NCBI GenBank assembly: GCA_016710745.1
Contig: JADJVB010000005.1
Coordinates: 558,001 to 622,000 of the forward strand
Direction: 5' to 3'
DNA from: Chitinophagaceae bacterium
GTDB lineage: Bacteria; Bacteroidota; Bacteroidia; Chitinophagales; Chitinophagaceae
DNA: 64,000 bases
In this document: piece after piece, positions 1 to 9,371 of the stretch
Position numbering within the stretch: the first letter of the stretch is position 1
Layout of the letters: each line of letters begins with the position of its first letter
Translations under genes and position numbers: made by a program
Notes under the pieces: model-generated
What the model was told of the DNA's origin: nothing
The model's database searches: none
The model's input: only the letters and a program-made list of their open reading frames with translations

Positions 1-2
1 TT

Positions 3-3000
3 TCCCTGACAAAAAATATTATTGCCAAACAGCTTACTTATATAAGCGACATCAGTTACCTGCATACCAATACCAACGACTATTATGTATTGCATCGCGA
101 TAATGGCCAGCCCCTGGTTAATGCAAAAGTACAGGTATGGCAATCGGCGTATAATTACAATTTGAACCGGTACGACGAATCGGAAGCTGAGCAATACACA
201 ACCGACAAGAATGGTTTTTTCAAAATGAAAGAAACTAAGGACTATCGAAATTTTTTACTGCAGGTTACCTATGGCAACGACGAATTATTCATGGATGAAA
301 ATAATTACAGCTATAATTACAACAGCTATACCCCGGTAACCGAAAAGCGAACTTTTTTATTTACCGACCGGTCTATTTACAGGCCCGGACAAACGGTGTA
401 TTTTAAAGGGATCGTTGTATCAAAAGACAAAGAGCCGTTGAAAAGTTCGGTGTTACCCGGCTTCAAATCCAACATTCAGTTAAAAGATGCCAATGGACAA
501 AAATCGGCCGGGTTGGCCGTTACCAGCAATGCGTATGGCAGTTATAACGGATCCTTCCGTTTGCCCGAAGGCGTTATGAATGGAAATTTCAGTTTGTATG
601 ATACCGCTACCAGGGCATCGATCAGTTTTAGTGTGGAAGAATATAAACGTCCTAAATTTTACACCGACATTCAAAAGCCAACAGGTACCTATCGTATTAA
701 CGACAGCATTACCGTTACCGGCACTGCCAAAGCTTATGCTGGCAACAATATTGACGGAGCCAAAGTTACTTACCGGGTTGTTCGCAAAGTGCGTTATCCC
801 ATCTGGTGGGGCTGGGGTTATTTCAGGCCTTCCTATAATTCGGAAGAAATGGAAATCACCAACGGCGAAACGATAACCGATACCAAAGGTGAATTTAAAA
901 TAAAGTTTAAAGCCATCCCTGATGAAACGGTGGATAAAAAGGACCAACCCACTTTTTACTACGAAGTGAGTGCCGATATCACCGACATCAACGGCGAAAC
1001 CAGGAGTGGCAATACATCGGTTGCCGTAGCCTACCAAATGTTGCAACTCGATATCAATATGCCCGGATCCATGCCGGTTGACAGTTTTAAATTTGTAAAC
1101 ATCTCCAGCACTAACCTCAATAATATTTTTGAAAAAGCTGAAGTACAAGTGAGTATTCAAAAAGTATTGTCGCCAAACAAAATGTTCAGAAACAGGTACT
1201 GGCAAATACCCGACCAGTTTACCATGAGTAAGACAGAATACGAAGGCTATTTCCCTTACGATGTATATAAAGATGAGGACCAGGTTGGCAGTTGGCCCCT
1301 GGGTGAGCAGGTATTGAACCGCACAGACAGTACCGCTGAAAATGCGCATTTTAATATCGGTGCTAATTTATTTGCTGGAAAATTTGAGGCCGGCTGGTAT
1401 AAAATAACAGCCGTGTCGAAAGACAAATATGGTGAGCTGGTAAGATCCGAAAAATATATGCAGCTTACCGGTAATCCCGCAAATGAGATCATTTATGATG
1501 AAGCCAGGGTTGATGCCACAAAAAAAACAGCGGAGCCCGGTGAACAGATCAATTACAGCATCAGCACCGGTTTCAGTAAGATCTGGCTTATTCACACCAT
1601 GTCGAAAATGGACAGAACGGATAACCGGCAAATTAAAACGATCACAACCGGGCAACCCGCAACTTTCTCTATCCCGGTAACAGAAAACGACCGGGGCGGC
1701 ATCGCTATGAGTTTTGCTTTTGTACAACATAACCGGTTTTACAAAGGCGGCGAAAGTTTTTTAATTCCCTGGAGCAACAAAGACCTGAATATCAGTTATG
1801 AAACTTTCAGGGATAAACTATTGCCCGGCAGTGAAGAAAAATGGAAGGTGAAAATAACCGGTAATAAAGGCGAAAAAATTGCGGCCGAAATGCTCGCCGG
1901 CATGTATGATGCCAGCCTCGATCAGTTTAAACCGCATAGTTGGTATAAGCCTGCCATCTGGCCCGGACTGTACCATGCTGTTTCCTGGAGCGCCAACGGA
2001 TTCTCGAGCATTAATTCGGATGAATATAATAAAAGAGATTATGATTATTTGGCAGCTATCCCAAAATCTTATGACCGTTTGCTTGATGACTATATCGCTG
2101 GAACCAGGTATTACCGAAATAATATGCAGGTAAGAACTGAAGCAACCATGTCGCCGGCACCACCACCGCCCAGTCCATCGGCGGTAGAGGAAAATAATGC
2201 ACAATTAGATGAAGTAGTGGTAACCGGCGCATTAGGCACCAAGCGCAAAGACGGATCCCCTGGAAACTCCGATAAAGACGGCGTGATGGATAGCGTTGAT
2301 ACTGAAAACCCAGCTTCCGGTGGCGAGGTACAGGTACGTAAAAACTTCAACGAAACAGCTTTCTTTTTTCCTGAGTTAACAACGGATGCCGAAGGTAATA
2401 TCGAATTTTCATTCACTATGCCCGAGGCGTTAACACAGTGGAAATTAATGACCCTGGCGCATACCAAAGACCTGGCAAGTGCGTATATCACAAATACAGT
2501 GGTAACGCAAAAACCATTGATGGTACAACCCAATGCGCCACGTTTTATGCGGGAAGGCGACAATATGGAGTTTAGTGCAAAAATTGTAAACCTCAGTGAG
2601 AAAGAAGTAACCGGTATGGCGACGTTGGAATTACTGGATGCCGCCAGCAACAAACCGGTTGACGGCTGGTTCAAGAATGTTTTTCCCAATCAGTATTTCA
2701 CTGTGGCAGCCGGACAAAGTGAAGCCGTAAAATTCCCGATGGAAATTCCTTTCAATTTCAATTCGGCCATGACCTATCGTATTGTTGCCAAAGCAGGCGA
2801 ATACAGTGATGGAGAGGAAATGGCCATTCCTATTTTGACTAACCGGATGTTAGTGACCGAGAGCATGCCGATCAATATGCGTGGCGTAACCAGCAAGCAA
2901 TTCAAATTCGAAAAGCTGCTCAACTCCGATCCCGCCGGGTCAACACTTACAAATCACGCTTTAACCGTTGAATATACAAGCAACCCGGCCTGGTATGCGG

Positions 3001-4727
3001 TACAGGCCCTGCCCTATTTAATGGAATACCCTTACGAATGTGCCGAGCAAACCTTTAACCGGTATTATGCCAATACATTGGCTTCCTATATTACCCGCAG
3101 TATGCCGAAGATCAAAACCGTTTTTGACAAATGGAAAAATCTCGACACCACAGCTTTGATGAGCAATCTTGAAAAAAACCAGGAATTAAAATCAGCGTTG
3201 TTACAGGAAACCCCCTGGGTACTGGATGCGCAAAATGAAAATCAACAAAAGAAAAACATTGCGTTGTTGTTTGATATGGTTCGTATGAATGCCGAACAGG
3301 ATAAAGCATTTAACAAGCTTAAAGAAATGCAAAGCAGTAATGGTGGGTTTGTTTGGTTTAAAGGCGGCCGCGATGATCGGTACATGACCCAGTATATCAG
3401 TACCGGCATCGGGCATTTGAGAAAGTTGAATACATTAACAGGCGATTCTTATGAAAAAATCAGATCCATTATCGCCAAAGCCATTCCTTACCTGGATGTG
3501 AAACTAAAAGAGGATTACGATAATCTGAAAAAATACAAAGTGAAATTAACAGCCAACAATTTGAGCAGCATTCAAATTCAATACCTGTATATGTGCAGTT
3601 TTTTTCCGGAGTATAAAGTGGCCACCGCTTCACAAACGGCCTATAATTATTATACGGCACAGGCAAAAAAATATTGGCTCAGTAATAGCAAATATGCGCA
3701 GGCGATGATCGCCCTGGCTTTGCATCGCAGCGATGATGCGGTTACGCCCAAAGCCATCATCAAATCCTTAAAGGAAAACTCGATCAATAAAGAAGAACTG
3801 GGCATGTACTGGAAAGAATGGACAAGCGGAGGCTATTACTGGTACCAGGCGCCTATCGAATCGCAGGCAATGATGATCGAAGCCTTTATGGATATCGACA
3901 AGAACAACAATACCATTGACGACTTAAAAACATGGTTACTGAAACAAAAACAAACGCAAAACTGGAAAACTACCAAAGCCACTGCCGAAGCCTGTTATGC
4001 CTTATTGCTAAGCCCCCCCACCCCCCAAGGGGGGATCAAGACAGGCTCCTGGCTGGATGAAGAGAAAGAAGTAACAATCACATTGGGAACCACCGTTATC
4101 AAAAGCACCGATAATAAAACGGAAGCCGGCACCGGTTATTTTAAAACGCGGATTGAAGGCGATAAAGTAAAATCAAATATGGGCAATATCACAGTAAATC
4201 TAAACTCAGCTGACTCCAAAAATCCCCCCTTGGGGGGTGGGGGGGCTTGGGGCTCCGTATACTGGCAATACTTCGAAGACCTGGATAAAATCACGTCTGC
4301 ATCAACTCCTTTAACACTGGTAAAGAAATTATTTATCGAAAAGAATTCTGATAAAGGGCCGGTATTGGTTGCTTTGGAAGATAAGGCTCAATTAAAAGTA
4401 GGTGATAAGATAAAAGTACGGATCGAACTTAAAGTTGACCGGGATATGGAATACGTGCACATGAAGGACATGCGTGCCGCCTGTATGGAACCAACCAACG
4501 TACTCAGTCAATATAAATACCAGGGCGGATTAGGATATTATGAAAGCACCAAGGATGCCAGTACCAATTTCTTCTTTGGCTGGTTGGCCCGTGGCAGCTA
4601 TGTTTTTGAATACCCGATGTTTGTTACCCATGCCGGTAATTTCAGCAATGGTATCACCACGATACAATGTATGTATGCGCCTGAGTTTACAAGCCATAGT
4701 GAAGGAATCAGGGTGAATGTAGAATAA
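3..4727 (+). CDS. Alpha-2-macroglobulin family protein (5' end outside window)
   Basis: A large secreted or periplasmic protease-trapping protein. The frame is open to the left edge (first complete codon at 3, 1574 residues visible), so the signal peptide is not seen. An MG2-type segment lies near 340-420 (FTDRSIYRPGQTVYFKG). The A2M/MG7 region begins near 2350 (AFFFPELTTDAEGNIEFSF). A thioester motif CAEQ follows, with its Cys codon at 3039-3041, so covalent capture of proteases looks intact. An alpha-alpha toroid follows the thioester. Odd points: a low-complexity linker near 2150-2330 contains LDEVVVTGALGTKRK, a string typical of SusC/TonB-dependent receptors, and two oppositely oriented GC-rich repeats are embedded in frame near 4011 and 4221. 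Bacterial homologues often pair with penicillin-binding protein PbpC; any partner would lie upstream of the window. Confidence 0.93.
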   Translation, partial: SLTKNIIAKQLTYISDISYLHTNTNDYYVLHRDNGQPLVNAKVQVWQSAYNYNLNRYDESEAEQYTTDKNGFFKMKETKDYRNFLLQVTYGNDELFMDENNYSYNYNSYTPVTEKRTFLFTDRSIYRPGQTVYFKGIVVSKDKEPLKSSVLPGFKSNIQLKDANGQKSAGLAVTSNAYGSYNGSFRLPEGVMNGNFSLYDTATRASISFSVEEYKRPKFYTDIQKPTGTYRINDSITVTGTAKAYAGNNIDGAKVTYRVVRKVRYPIWWGWGYFRPSYNSEEMEITNGETITDTKGEFKIKFKAIPDETVDKKDQPTFYYEVSADITDINGETRSGNTSVAVAYQMLQLDINMPGSMPVDSFKFVNISSTNLNNIFEKAEVQVSIQKVLSPNKMFRNRYWQIPDQFTMSKTEYEGYFPYDVYKDEDQVGSWPLGEQVLNRTDSTAENAHFNIGANLFAGKFEAGWYKITAVSKDKYGELVRSEKYMQLTGNPANEIIYDEARVDATKKTAEPGEQINYSISTGFSKIWLIHTMSKMDRTDNRQIKTITTGQPATFSIPVTENDRGGIAMSFAFVQHNRFYKGGESFLIPWSNKDLNISYETFRDKLLPGSEEKWKVKITGNKGEKIAAEMLAGMYDASLDQFKPHSWYKPAIWPGLYHAVSWSANGFSSINSDEYNKRDYDYLAAIPKSYDRLLDDYIAGTRYYRNNMQVRTEATMSPAPPPPSPSAVEENNAQLDEVVVTGALGTKRKDGSPGNSDKDGVMDSVDTENPASGGEVQVRKNFNETAFFFPELTTDAEGNIEFSFTMPEALTQWKLMTLAHTKDLASAYITNTVVTQKPLMVQPNAPRFMREGDNMEFSAKIVNLSEKEVTGMATLELLDAASNKPVDGWFKNVFPNQYFTVAAGQSEAVKFPMEIPFNFNSAMTYRIVAKAGEYSDGEEMAIPILTNRMLVTESMPINMRGVTSKQFKFEKLLNSDPAGSTLTNHALTVEYTSNPAWYAVQALPYLMEYPYECAEQTFNRYYANTLASYITRSMPKIKTVFDKWKNLDTTALMSNLEKNQELKSALLQETPWVLDAQNENQQKKNIALLFDMVRMNAEQDKAFNKLKEMQSSNGGFVWFKGGRDDRYMTQYISTGIGHLRKLNTLTGDSYEKIRSIIAKAIPYLDVKLKEDYDNLKKYKVKLTANNLSSIQIQYLYMCSFFPEYKVATASQTAYNYYTAQAKKYWLSNSKYAQAMIALALHRSDDAVTPKAIIKSLKENSINKEELGMYWKEWTSGGYYWYQAPIESQAMMIEAFMDIDKNNNTIDDLKTWLLKQKQTQNWKTTKATAEACYALLLSPPTPQGGIKTGSWLDEEKEVTITLGTTVIKSTDNKTEAGTGYFKTRIEGDKVKSNMGNITVNLNSADSKNPPLGGGGAWGSVYWQYFEDLDKITSASTPLTLVKKLFIEKNSDKGPVLVALEDKAQLKVGDKIKVRIELKVDRDMEYVHMKDMRAACMEPTNVLSQYKYQGGLGYYESTKDASTNFFFGWLARGSYVFEYPMFVTHAGNFSNGITTIQCMYAPEFTSHSEGIRVNVE
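4011..4035. repeat. C/G-tract repeat inside the macroglobulin gene, reverse orientation
   Basis: This is AGCCCCCCCA followed by CCCCCCAAGGGGGGAT, the reverse complement of the element found in other genes of the window. It is read here as Ser-Pro-Pro-Thr-Pro-Gln-Gly-Gly-Ile. It lies about 185 bp from a copy in the opposite orientation. Confidence 0.8.
4209..4248. repeat. C/G-tract repeat inside the macroglobulin gene, forward orientation
   Basis: A left flank GCTGACTCCAAAAAT is followed by CCCCCCTTGGGGGG, a T, and GGGGGGGCTT. It is read as Asn-Pro-Pro-Leu-Gly-Gly-Gly-Gly-Ala. The flank GC(A/T)GACTCC also occurs in the copies in uvrA and the NCS1 permease gene, so the unit is longer than the homopolymer tracts. 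Confidence 0.8.
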
Positions 4728-4730
4728 AAA

Positions 4731-4795
4731 TTGTCCGCAGGTTACATGATGATCAATACAGCAATAACCTGTAAAGAACAGCAGCCTGCGGACAA
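4731..4795. terminator. Inverted repeat between convergent genes
   Basis: Arms TTGTCCGCAGG (4731-4741) and CCTGCGGACAA (4785-4795) are exact complements. An inner AGGTTA/TAACCT pair lies within a long loop. It sits just after the macroglobulin stop and before the end of the convergent gene, so it could serve both strands. There is no clear T-run, so the terminator role is an inference. Confidence 0.5.
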
Positions 4796-4809
4796 CTTAT
4801 TTTCCCTCC

Positions 4810-6057
4810 TTAATAAACAATATTTCCCGGATGAACATTCTGTGGATATAAAATACCTTCAATAACAAAATTTTCAGGTTTCCAGAAAAATGCACTGGCA
4901 AAATACTCCTGCGACCAGTTTTTGTGTACACCATTATCAATCACATGCCACACTTTCTGGTTGGTAGCATTTGCACTTCCATCATCCCAGCCTTCAACAA
5001 TTACATAATGTAAAATAGCTTTCCCAATTCCGTAAGAATCATCAGTTGGAGCATAGGAATCTTTTACACAACGGCTTCCCCAGGCCATCAGTGCTATTAC
5101 CGGCCTCCGCTGGTCCTTAATTATTTTTCTGAGTTCCACAAAGTAGTTTGCGGGTGTAAGCATCCGTAATTGCACATCAGGTTTCCATTCCTTTAATTTA
5201 TCCCTTAATACATTCGGCGGTATACCCATATTTGCAATACCTGCATCACGTACCCAGTTTACAGCATGACTCACACTCCGCTCCCGGTTCCACACTTCTT
5301 CGCAGGTAGCGTGAATGCCATAGTACCCCAGCAATCCTGCCCCCGAACTTCCACTGCAGGTATTTTCGCCACAACTGCTTACTCCGGTAACATTTAAATT
5401 AAAATTATTGATAGGTGCTACCGCAGGATTTTTCAGCTTCAACACAATTGGATTAAAATAAACCCTAACTGCTGTACGGGTAGCCACTTCGGCTCCCTCT
5501 GTATCACCCACTACTACGCAAAATTTAACCAGTTCATCTTCCTTTACAAAAGCCGGATGCTCATTCCAGTAGGCAGCAGCGTCACCTGCCTTTACCCTTT
5601 TAATCTTTCCAACATAATCTTCTCCATGATCATCATCATTATAAAAAAGTGAACTTGTAGCCGGGCTCTGAATGGATAATATTTCGTTACCAAATCCCGC
5701 AAAATAAAGAAAGTACTCTTTTTTCCCGTAAGCATGTGTATCATCACCACCTCTTTCTCTTGCATCCATAGTTACGCGGGCATACAACATGGATTTACTC
5801 TTAACAAACAACTCCACCACTATATGCACAGCGGGGCCATGGCCAAAAAAATCATTATCGCCACCCGAGCCTGGTGCCTTTGGCGGAATGAACGGTTTTG
5901 TTTCAAGCCCTGTTAGCGTAATTACCTCCTCCAGTGTCGTTGTTTTTTTTGCAACTGAAGTTTTATCTGCTGCAGGAGCCGTAACGTCACTATTCTTAAA
6001 AGAAAAAATGCCGGCCAGCAAACTACCGGGCAACAAAAGTAAAAAGATCTTTTTCAT
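4810..6057 (-). CDS. Secreted protein with papain-like (C39_2-type) cysteine peptidase domain
   Basis: A 415-residue protein with an N-terminal signal peptide (MKKIFLLLLPGSLLAGIFSF). The C-terminal half resembles peptidase C39-like folds. TCSGSSGAGLLGYYG (from about residue 233) aligns by eye with the CGPxSLAMxLGYYG active-site helix, making Cys234 the candidate nucleophile. ILHYVIVEGWDD (about 350) matches the catalytic His segment, and WHVIDNG the third residue's strand. A nearby Cys229 could form a disulphide. The N-terminal 220 residues look like a beta-rich region of unknown type. It is the last gene in a minus-strand run of secreted proteins. The peptidase assignment rests on motif spacing only; activity and target are unknown. 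Confidence 0.6.
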   Translation of the reverse strand: MKKIFLLLLPGSLLAGIFSFKNSDVTAPAADKTSVAKKTTTLEEVITLTGLETKPFIPPKAPGSGGDNDFFGHGPAVHIVVELFVKSKSMLYARVTMDARERGGDDTHAYGKKEYFLYFAGFGNEILSIQSPATSSLFYNDDDHGEDYVGKIKRVKAGDAAAYWNEHPAFVKEDELVKFCVVVGDTEGAEVATRTAVRVYFNPIVLKLKNPAVAPINNFNLNVTGVSSCGENTCSGSSGAGLLGYYGIHATCEEVWNRERSVSHAVNWVRDAGIANMGIPPNVLRDKLKEWKPDVQLRMLTPANYFVELRKIIKDQRRPVIALMAWGSRCVKDSYAPTDDSYGIGKAILHYVIVEGWDDGSANATNQKVWHVIDNGVHKNWSQEYFASAFFWKPENFVIEGILYPQNVHPGNIVY

Positions 6058-6138
6058 ACGTTTAAATTTTAAGTTGATCGATCAAGAGTATATAGTTATC
6101 AGCACATTTTTTATCCGTAAAATCATCCACCCCGTTTA

Positions 6139-6690
6139 TTAAATATCATCGGTAATAAATATTCCTTCTGTTATGTGAATTTTATTACCCTCTTTATCTT
6201 GCAGTACACCTTCAAATGTTCCGGAAAGCATCTTCACCGTATATTTATCTTTTACTTCTGTTATCTTTATGTTCAGGTAATCATCTCCCAGCACGCTTCT
6301 TGTCCAGTACGTTTTATCTCCAAAGGTAAAATTGATTGTTCCTTTACTGTCTCCATCCAGTTTGTAATCGGTCTCGCCTGCTTTATAACCCATTTGCCAG
6401 CTGATACTTAATCCATCACCTTTAGCCATCAGTATAGCAAGGGGTATATTGTTTGCACTCCAGCATTTGGTATGTGCCGGATCTGTTTTATAGAAAACGC
6501 CATCCAGTTTAAATGAAAGAGCCCCCTTTCCTTTTGCAAGATCATGATTGGGTGATCGTTTAACAGAATTATTCTTACCGGATTCTTTTGCCGATGCTGA
6601 ATTTTCCGTTGAAGACTGCCCATTACAGGAAAAGAAAAAAACGGTAAGAGATATAAAAATATACATCGAAAACATGTTAGTGCCTTTCAT
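6139..6690 (-). CDS. Small lipoprotein, function unknown
   Basis: About 183 residues. A hydrophobic leader ends in FFFSC|NG, a clear lipobox, followed by a Ser/Asn/Lys-rich spacer. The remaining 130 residues are predicted beta-rich (GALSFKLDGVFYKTDPAHTKCW, SGTFEGVLQDKEGNKIHITEG), a layout common to small Bacteroidota lipoproteins of the DUF6252 kind, but I cannot assign a family with confidence. An alternative start is the ATG five codons in, which has an AAAGG stretch 7 bases upstream. It lies 41 bp from the lectin gene upstream and probably shares its transcript. Confidence 0.75.
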   Translation of the reverse strand: MKGTNMFSMYIFISLTVFFFSCNGQSSTENSASAKESGKNNSVKRSPNHDLAKGKGALSFKLDGVFYKTDPAHTKCWSANNIPLAILMAKGDGLSISWQMGYKAGETDYKLDGDSKGTINFTFGDKTYWTRSVLGDDYLNIKITEVKDKYTVKMLSGTFEGVLQDKEGNKIHITEGIFITDDI

Positions 6691-6731
6691 AACTATTTTT
6701 TTAGTCTGGTTGATTTACTTTCCGGATATCT

Positions 6732-7838
6732 CTAATTTTTTTTGGTGGATATTTTTACCCAAAGTTTATGCGTATCATCAGTGCCCTGGAAAACCGCAAA
6801 TGGAATAATATAATCCTGTACATGCATATCTCTCCTGGAAGAAGCCTGATCGGTATTTACCTGAATGGTTTCGCTTATTTTACCATCACTGCGCAATATA
6901 AAAGTTGATAGTTTTTCGGCCTCCATTTTTAAACAATCGTAAGTAGCAAAATCATTATCCTTATGCCTTGTACCCAGATTGGTTTTTACAACCAGCATGA
7001 CTTTTTTACGCATCAGCAAATCTTCCGGTATATTATAAGTCACTTTTCCCAGTTCATTATTATCTGCATACTCCATGTGAAACTGGTAATTAAGGCCAAT
7101 CAGCGGTGGTGATTGAAAATTCCGTTGATCAAATAGTAATTCAGGCATATTATTATGAGAGGCTAACTGCGTTTTCATCTCATTGTTCCCGTCCATCTCC
7201 CACAACTCGGTTTGTATACACCCAAATACCCGCTTGCAATCTCCATTATCGGGCCGGCTTCTTGTAGCTTCAGAAATGGCGATATAATTAAGCACCACAT
7301 CAACCAATACCTTTTTGCCAGGTACATCTGAAGCAGCAGTATTCAATTTTTCAAACTGCCATATTTTATCCTGTGCGCCATCATCGCTCCACTGCACCAG
7401 TAAAGCCCCGTTCTCTTTACCACCCCCCTCTACACCCATAAACAGCTTTGAGTTTACATTTTTAAGTCTGTATCCATTAGTTATTTTTTCCAGTTTCCAT
7501 GTCGTAGCCTGCCTGTATGAATCATCCACCTGGCAAATTTTACCATAAAGATTTCTGCTGGCGCCTGTTACTGCCAGGCATTTGTTACTATTGATATTTT
7601 GAAATTTGTAATACCCTCCCTTAACGTAGAGGGCCTTCCATTTAAAATTATTCGCATCCTGGTTGTCGTAAAGATGAATAGGAGCCTCATTCTCGTAGGA
7701 GTTATTTGCGGTTTGTGCGTAACGGCCACTTGTAACATTTTTGATTTTATATACAGCCCCGTTTACAAGTTGCGCATGTACAGTTATTGCAGTACCCAGA
7801 TTTACAACAAGTATTAAAAATGAGGTTCTAAATTTCAT
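6732..7838 (-). CDS. Secreted ricin-B-like lectin domain protein
   Basis: 368 residues with a signal peptide (leader ending TVHAQ). Residues about 25-165 form a beta-trefoil of RICIN type with three repeats: VYKIKNVTSGRYAQ, YYKFQNINSNKCLAV and GYRLKNVNSKLFMGV, each followed by a W-containing block (FKWKAL, TTWKLE, IWQFEK). This fold usually binds carbohydrate. The C-terminal 190 residues (VLVDVVLNYIAISEATRSRP onward) are a second domain I do not recognise, with two Cys close together (GDCKRVFGC). It sits in a five-gene run of secreted proteins downstream of a two-component system. Confidence 0.82.
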   Translation of the reverse strand: MKFRTSFLILVVNLGTAITVHAQLVNGAVYKIKNVTSGRYAQTANNSYENEAPIHLYDNQDANNFKWKALYVKGGYYKFQNINSNKCLAVTGASRNLYGKICQVDDSYRQATTWKLEKITNGYRLKNVNSKLFMGVEGGGKENGALLVQWSDDGAQDKIWQFEKLNTAASDVPGKKVLVDVVLNYIAISEATRSRPDNGDCKRVFGCIQTELWEMDGNNEMKTQLASHNNMPELLFDQRNFQSPPLIGLNYQFHMEYADNNELGKVTYNIPEDLLMRKKVMLVVKTNLGTRHKDNDFATYDCLKMEAEKLSTFILRSDGKISETIQVNTDQASSRRDMHVQDYIIPFAVFQGTDDTHKLWVKISTKKN

Positions 7839-7912
7839 AAGTTACATTTTAAAATTTAAGAAATACTGCGGCTTTATCATTCCCGCAGGCAAGTCAACAG
7901 TTAATAAGAGGT

Positions 7913-8710
7913 TTATTTTTTAAAACCGGTCACTTCACTCCCGGATACCAATTTATCCCCCATATAAAATTCCGTTTTTATAATGGATACATCCGGTGCA
8001 TACCAGAATATCATTTTGCTCTGCCCCATTTTCTTTTTTGCTTCTTCCATAATCTGTTTAGTCTTTTCATTCATACCGGGTATTTCGGTTTCTGATTCTA
8101 TTACAGAAGATATTCTATAACACTCAAATGTACCGGCAGCAGTAGTTACCGGCTCTTTTGCCTCTACCTTACGCTCTTTAATATGGCTGGTTACTTTCAT
8201 GGCCCTGCCACTCATATTCATATTAATGCTGTAATCAGCATCGGGCAACGTTTCGCCAACTGCAACATTAAAAGGGAATAAAAGCCCGGAAGTAGCAATC
8301 ATGTTCCCGGATTTATTTTCAGATAAAAAACCGGCCAGATCTACATACAATTGTCTACCGTCACATTTATAAACTGCATTCATTCCCTTTTCATCTCCGT
8401 TATTGGTATTTCTATCTTTCATTTCCATTTCAGCAATGGTCATTCCCCCATCGGAATATACCTTTGTAACCGTTGATACCTGTTGCCTTGTTTCCTTTCT
8501 GTCGCTGCCAAAGCTGCTGGTATAAATTTCAGCGCCTTCATGAAATAAAATACAGCTGCTGCAATCACCATTACCAAGGGTTGAAGCCCTGCCTTGTTTT
8601 TCATGTTTATCTGCATGGCTGCTGTCATCTACTGATGCATAACCATTGCCAGCCTGATTGTTGCAGGAGATTGCGATAAAAATCAGCGCTGATTGGACTA
8701 TTTTTTTCAT
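7913..8710 (-). CDS. Lipoprotein of the DUF3108/TapB-like type
   Basis: 265 residues. A lipobox follows a short leader (ALIFIAISC|NN). After a Ser/His-rich linker comes a beta-rich domain: FHEGAEIYTSSFG, VAVGETLPDADYSINMNMSG, and TTAAGTFECYRISS, then FWYAPDVSIIKTEFYMGDK. This order (conversion of a measured baseline into AGTFECYRI and a WYAP...VK motif) matches the DUF3108-like outer-membrane-associated lipoproteins of Bacteroidota. Role unknown. It lies 74 bp upstream of the lectin gene on the same strand. Confidence 0.72.
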   Translation of the reverse strand: MKKIVQSALIFIAISCNNQAGNGYASVDDSSHADKHEKQGRASTLGNGDCSSCILFHEGAEIYTSSFGSDRKETRQQVSTVTKVYSDGGMTIAEMEMKDRNTNNGDEKGMNAVYKCDGRQLYVDLAGFLSENKSGNMIATSGLLFPFNVAVGETLPDADYSINMNMSGRAMKVTSHIKERKVEAKEPVTTAAGTFECYRISSVIESETEIPGMNEKTKQIMEEAKKKMGQSKMIFWYAPDVSIIKTEFYMGDKLVSGSEVTGFKK

Positions 8711-8775
8711 TGATCCCTATTTATTAATGGATGAATTGACCTCTTAATTTTTAATTGTTTGTATCTCCGCTTCGG

Positions 8776-9309
8776 TTATTCTCCTCCTGGTAACGCAACA
8801 TCAAATAATCCTGAATTGTTATTCTCTTCATTTGATTCTGCAATCAGGTTTGTACAGTCTAACCGCACCATACAGTGCTGTGTTGCTCTCCCTAAAGCTT
8901 TGATGCTTTTTGCAAATACCCATATTCCGGAACGTGTTTGGCCTGCAGCCAACGGAGGCAGGTTTGCCTTCGAACCGATTACTGAATAATCTGTACCGCC
9001 GGCAGTGGTACCAAACTGACTTTGGAGATCGAGAAAAAAACCTGTACCGGTTGCTACCGGCCCTGCATTTTTATAAGTAATTAACAGTTTAATTTCAAAA
9101 TTCTGCTTGCTCGGTATTTCGGTAACAGATACCACCCTTGCACTAATAAATTGCAGATCTGGTTTTAGCGGCTGTACCTTAGGAGTTGGCAGCGGCATTT
9201 TACCGGGTGTACCTTTTGGAGCCTGTGGCACTTGAGCCCCTGCACACAGCAGGGAAACCGTAAAAAAAGATAGTAGCAGAAACTTAGTTAATTTTTTCAT
9301 GTTGCTCAT
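8776..9309 (-). CDS. Secreted CARDB-like domain protein
   Basis: 177 residues with a signal peptide (KFLLLSFFTVSLLCAGAQ), a Pro-rich linker (PQAPKGTPGKMPLPTPKVQP), then one immunoglobulin-like domain of the CARDB type: PDLQFISARVVSVTE, KLLITYKNAGPVATG, and the closing NLIAESNEENNNSG. CARDB modules are adhesion or spacer domains. A second ATG three codons in is an alternative start. The 16-bp palindrome at 9350-9365 lies 41 bp upstream of the start, in the same position relative to the start as the copy upstream of the response regulator gene. Confidence 0.78.
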   Translation of the reverse strand: MSNMKKLTKFLLLSFFTVSLLCAGAQVPQAPKGTPGKMPLPTPKVQPLKPDLQFISARVVSVTEIPSKQNFEIKLLITYKNAGPVATGTGFFLDLQSQFGTTAGGTDYSVIGSKANLPPLAAGQTRSGIWVFAKSIKALGRATQHCMVRLDCTNLIAESNEENNNSGLFDVALPGGE

Positions 9310-9349
9310 TTTTGATACTCAAAAGTAAGCATACACCTAGCCGCAAAAA

Positions 9350-9365
9350 CTACATCATCATGTAG
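9350..9365 (-). promoter_or_regulatory. Candidate operator, copy 1
   Basis: On the minus strand this reads CTACATGATGATGTAG, with arms CTACAT/ATGTAG. It lies 41 bp upstream of the CARDB gene and about 22 bp before a TACTTTTG sequence that fits the Bacteroidota -7 element. The same 16 bases recur at 10060-10075. Confidence 0.6.
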
Positions 9366-9371
9366 TAAAGG

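Noticed and set aside
480..1349. 289-codon minus-strand ORF inside the macroglobulin gene
   Set aside because: Antisense shadow; the plus-strand protein has clear family motifs over the same bases.
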